Assembly (NCBI GenBank): GCA_900551975.1
Contig: URYA01000007.1
Location: 1 to 22,362 of the forward strand
DNA from: an uncultured Collinsella sp.
Lineage (GTDB): Bacteria > Actinomycetota > Coriobacteriia > Coriobacteriales > Coriobacteriaceae
Length of the DNA: 22,362 nt
Direction: 5' to 3'
The first letter of the stretch is position 1. Each line of letters begins with the position of its first letter. The position numbers and the translations under genes are program-made. Of this stretch, positions 20,271 through 22,362 are shown piece after piece. Below the pieces are notes generated by a model. That model saw only the letters and a program-made list of their open reading frames with translations, searched no databases and was not told the DNA's origin.

Positions 20271-20347
20271 GAGTCGTACGCCGCCGTACAAAACTGCGTT
20301 TTGCCCGGCGGCGTACGATTTAGGGCTCTGCCCTAAAACCCGGCACA
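20271..20347 (-). repeat. Large inverted repeat, right copy (two hairpins)
   Basis: TCGTACGCCGCCG (20274-20286) pairs with CGGCGGCGTACGA (20306-20318), then TTTAGGGC-TCT-GCCCTAAA (20319-20337), then ACCCGGCAC. Relative to the left copy, paired changes in the long stem (GTGCGCC against GTACGCC, with the matching changes on the far arm) keep the hairpin intact. About 170 bp separate the copies. Confidence 0.8.
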
Positions 20348-20460
20348 CGGCAAAACGAAATAACAGAACTATGCAATAACGACATTACGTAAATACGGCA
20401 TTGCTGAAAAAGTGAATACCGTTGACACTCCTCGTAGTTGAAACCAGGGGTTTTACGACG

Positions 20461-20495
20461 GTTTTGATAATCTATGTGGTCAATATAATACCGTT
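20461..20495 (+). promoter_or_regulatory. Promoter of the ABC-peptide operon
   Basis: A perfect TATAAT (20484-20489) has GTTTTG 17 bases upstream as a weak -35. AATACCGTT overlaps the likely start (20487-20495) and recurs at 20415-20423, just before TTGACA (20424-20429 region), so a repressor or activator may bind both. The leader to ATG 20608 is about 110 bases. Confidence 0.6.
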
Positions 20496-20607
20496 AAACC
20501 CGCATATCGATACCGCTCAGCCATTCGCCTCGCCCCCGTCGCACGTATCTTCATCCGGTCTGTTACTTTTAATCTAACGATTCTTTGAGGAACGTAGGTG
20601 CTTCCAA

Positions 20608-22362
20608 ATGTACTGTCGACTTCTTCTCAAACTGATCCTAAGAGACAAGGCCGCATGGATTTGTACGCTCGTTCTCGCTGCAGCCTTTTCCGTCCCCATT
20701 GCGTTCAATTCACCCATCTACGGGCCCTTCTTTATGAAGCAGGGCATGCAGGGCTTTGTCGGCGCATTCAATACGCGCGCGCCCCAGGCCAACGGCACAG
20801 ACCTATCGCCAGAGCAGCAAGCTGACGCGGAGCTTGCAAGATACGCGAACGCCGCCCTCGCCGCTCAAACCGACGCCGCCTTTCTCGATTCTGCCGAGAG
20901 CTACTACGCGCTCATGGACGAAGGCTTCCAATCCGGGTCCATCGTGGGAGACCGAGAGACCAATGACGCGGAGCTCGCATATTGCCGCGCTCTGAGCAGC
21001 TCCGGCATCACGGATATCCCGGCCTCCGCAAGCGACCTGCCATTCCTTTCCTTCCTGCCTTACGCCATTGCCGCGGCGCCGTCTTTCCTTCCCTTCATCC
21101 CCTTCCTTCTCTCGTCGATACTCGCGCTCGGCGCCACAAGGCCTGCGACCCTGGCGGCGAAGGCGCCCGTGCCCAAATTCCGGCGCCTTATCCAGATCGT
21201 GTTTTCGATAATCGGCGCGGGGACCGCGATGCTCCTCGCCGGCCTCGCACCCGGGGGCATTTACGCCTTGGTCCTAAACGGCTTCGGGCAAATTGGGTAC
21301 CCGATCGCCTTCTTCCATGACGGCGCGCTTACCACCACGACCGCGGGAAACGTCTTCACGACCCTGCTTCTCGCGCTGCTTGCGGGCGGAACCTTGATAT
21401 CCGTTTGCTCCGCCGTCCTATCGACCGCAACGAGGCGCGTCCTCGCGGGCCCCCTTACCTCAGCGCTGCTTGTCGCGGCCCCGGCATTCCCGTTGCTGTC
21501 CGATTCGGCGCTGGAGCATAATGCCGTGCTCGGGCTCCTGCCGCTGCCCGTATTCTCGCCTATCGAGGCCACGGGCTACGTAGGATGCTTCCCGACAGAA
21601 TTCATTGGCTCCGGTTCAGGCAGCGCATCGATGCTTGCCGTGGCCCTGGCATACGTCGCGGTCCTTTTTGCGGTCGGAGCCGTTGCGGCACGTTCGCCCA
21701 AACAGGCTGGACCCGCTAAAAAGCACCATGGGCTCGAGCTTCTAGACGCGAGCGTGGGATACGGGAGCACGACGGTACTTTCAATCGGGTCGCTTCTCCT
21801 GAGCCCGGGAACGGCGGCGGGCCTCGTCGCTCCCAACGGCTCGGGGAAAACCACCCTTCTGGAAGCGCTGTCGGGCCAATTTCCCACCCGTATCCGCTCG
21901 GGAAGCCTGGCGGCAGATGGAATCTGCCAACGCCGATCAGCCGAATTTGCAGAACTTGTCTATCTGAGCTCTTCGGGCGGCGCGGATCTCTACCCCACGC
22001 TATCGGCCATCGAGCACCTTGCTTTCGTTAGGGAGGCGTGGAAATCGGCCGCCGACATCGACTCGCTCTGCAGCTCCCTCGGAATCTCCCCATATCTCGA
22101 CAAGCCGACCCGTAAACTCTCGACAGGAATGAAGCAGCAGGTAAAGCTTGCCATGGCGATAGCGACCGGTTGCCCGTACCTCATCCTCGATGAACCGCTG
22201 AACGGCCTCGATCCGGGAAAGCGGAAAACCTCCCGCGACGCGATGCGCAGCGAGGTGGCGCGGGGACGCAGCGTGCTCATCTCAAGCCATCTGCTCGACG
22301 ACCTGGCAGACCTCACCAACTCGTTCTACTTCATCGAGGCCGGCACGCTCGTGGAAAAGATC
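20608..22362 (+). CDS. ABC-2 type transporter, permease fused to ATPase (continues at 1-115)
   Basis: The full product has 604 residues across the circular junction; 585 are encoded here. GTAGGTG lies 7 bases before ATG 20608. A first helix (about 16-34) is followed by an outside domain (35-143) and further helices near 144-175, 193-224, 249-272, 283-297 and 341-360: the six-helix plan of an ABC-2 permease. The ATPase (about 375-585) has Walker A PNGSGKTT (409-416), signature LSTGMKQQ (504-511), Walker B YLILDEP (524-530) and switch His 561. The Q-loop Gln is not evident; Ser stands there (YLSSSGG). As a half-transporter with both parts in one chain it would work as a homodimer. Its neighbour is a small exported peptide gene, so peptide export, peptide resistance or immunity is the likely role. 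Confidence 0.92.
   Translation, partial: MYCRLLLKLILRDKAAWICTLVLAAAFSVPIAFNSPIYGPFFMKQGMQGFVGAFNTRAPQANGTDLSPEQQADAELARYANAALAAQTDAAFLDSAESYYALMDEGFQSGSIVGDRETNDAELAYCRALSSSGITDIPASASDLPFLSFLPYAIAAAPSFLPFIPFLLSSILALGATRPATLAAKAPVPKFRRLIQIVFSIIGAGTAMLLAGLAPGGIYALVLNGFGQIGYPIAFFHDGALTTTTAGNVFTTLLLALLAGGTLISVCSAVLSTATRRVLAGPLTSALLVAAPAFPLLSDSALEHNAVLGLLPLPVFSPIEATGYVGCFPTEFIGSGSGSASMLAVALAYVAVLFAVGAVAARSPKQAGPAKKHHGLELLDASVGYGSTTVLSIGSLLLSPGTAAGLVAPNGSGKTTLLEALSGQFPTRIRSGSLAADGICQRRSAEFAELVYLSSSGGADLYPTLSAIEHLAFVREAWKSAADIDSLCSSLGISPYLDKPTRKLSTGMKQQVKLAMAIATGCPYLILDEPLNGLDPGKRKTSRDAMRSEVARGRSVLISSHLLDDLADLTNSFYFIEAGTLVEKI
22308..22362. repeat. Right copy of 55-bp terminal overlap (circular junction)
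   Basis: Identical to 1-55; it should be counted once in the circular map. Confidence 0.95.

Larger units (their letters stand above)
19612..20460. other. Non-coding region with mini-hairpins and a large inverted duplication
   Basis: No gene is supported. AGGGC-GGA-GCCCT (19742-19754) and AACTTGT/ACAAGTT (about 19777-19811) are hairpins. A perfect 12-bp stem with loop AACA lies at 19992-20019. 19930-20400 is full of related words read in both directions (GTAACTGTGTCAT near 19938 against ATGACACAGTTGC near 20233; GTTCTGTTATTTCG near 20173 against CGAAATAACAGAAC near 20356). The two halves of the inverted duplication are listed separately. Confidence 0.65.

Overview
The first 55 bases (1-55) are identical to the last 55 (22308-22362). 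The ABC transporter gene that runs off the right edge continues in frame from base 2 to a stop at 113-115. The window is therefore best read as a complete circular plasmid of 22,307 bp opened inside that gene. The gene set is that of a mobilizable, theta-type plasmid: rep, copG-like repressor, parA with a ribbon-helix-helix partner, serine resolvase, KfrA-like protein, mobC and relaxase. The fairly GC-rich coding style, a wall-anchored protein with an LAQTG (LAxTG-type) signal and the style of the AAA/DUF4143 ATPase suggest an actinobacterial host, probably a gut Coriobacteriia such as Collinsella. That host call is inference.

Layout: 20608 through the junction to 461 holds a fused permease-ATPase ABC transporter coupled to a small exported peptide. 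526-780 is a dead traD-like gene. 860-2550 holds a DUF4143 ATPase and an XRE repressor on the minus strand. 2551-2591 is a 13-bp palindrome carrying two face-to-face promoters, for the repressor and for a 1124-residue PrgA/Sec10-like surface protein (2675-6049). 6175-7870 holds small genes and a recurring TAGTCATATG-type site. 7888-8741 is parA plus an RHH partner. 9410-9917 is a large array of palindromic iterons beside rep (9927-10526), preceded by a 52-residue CopG-like gene. 11473-12023 holds a small acidic protein and a probable type I toxin-antitoxin pair. 12355-14452 is an operon of three overlapping metallophosphoesterase genes behind a leader that can mask its ribosome binding site. 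14483-15931 (minus) is a KfrA-like gene, a small membrane protein broken by a UGA codon, and a lipoprotein. 16118-18823 (minus) is the resolvase, relaxase and MobC. 18824-20460 is non-coding DNA packed with hairpins.

How it fits together: Rep acts at the iterons under CopG-like control, ParA/RHH segregate the plasmid, the resolvase resolves multimers and the type I toxin penalises loss. MobC/relaxase mobilize the plasmid, with the origin of transfer probably in the hairpin-rich DNA upstream of mobC. The PrgA-like stalk protein would affect cell contact or surface exclusion. The least explained parts are the three-phosphoesterase operon, the ABC-peptide pair, two copies of a structured element (6846-6900 and 16926-16987) that keep one shape with different stem sequences, and the hairpin array.
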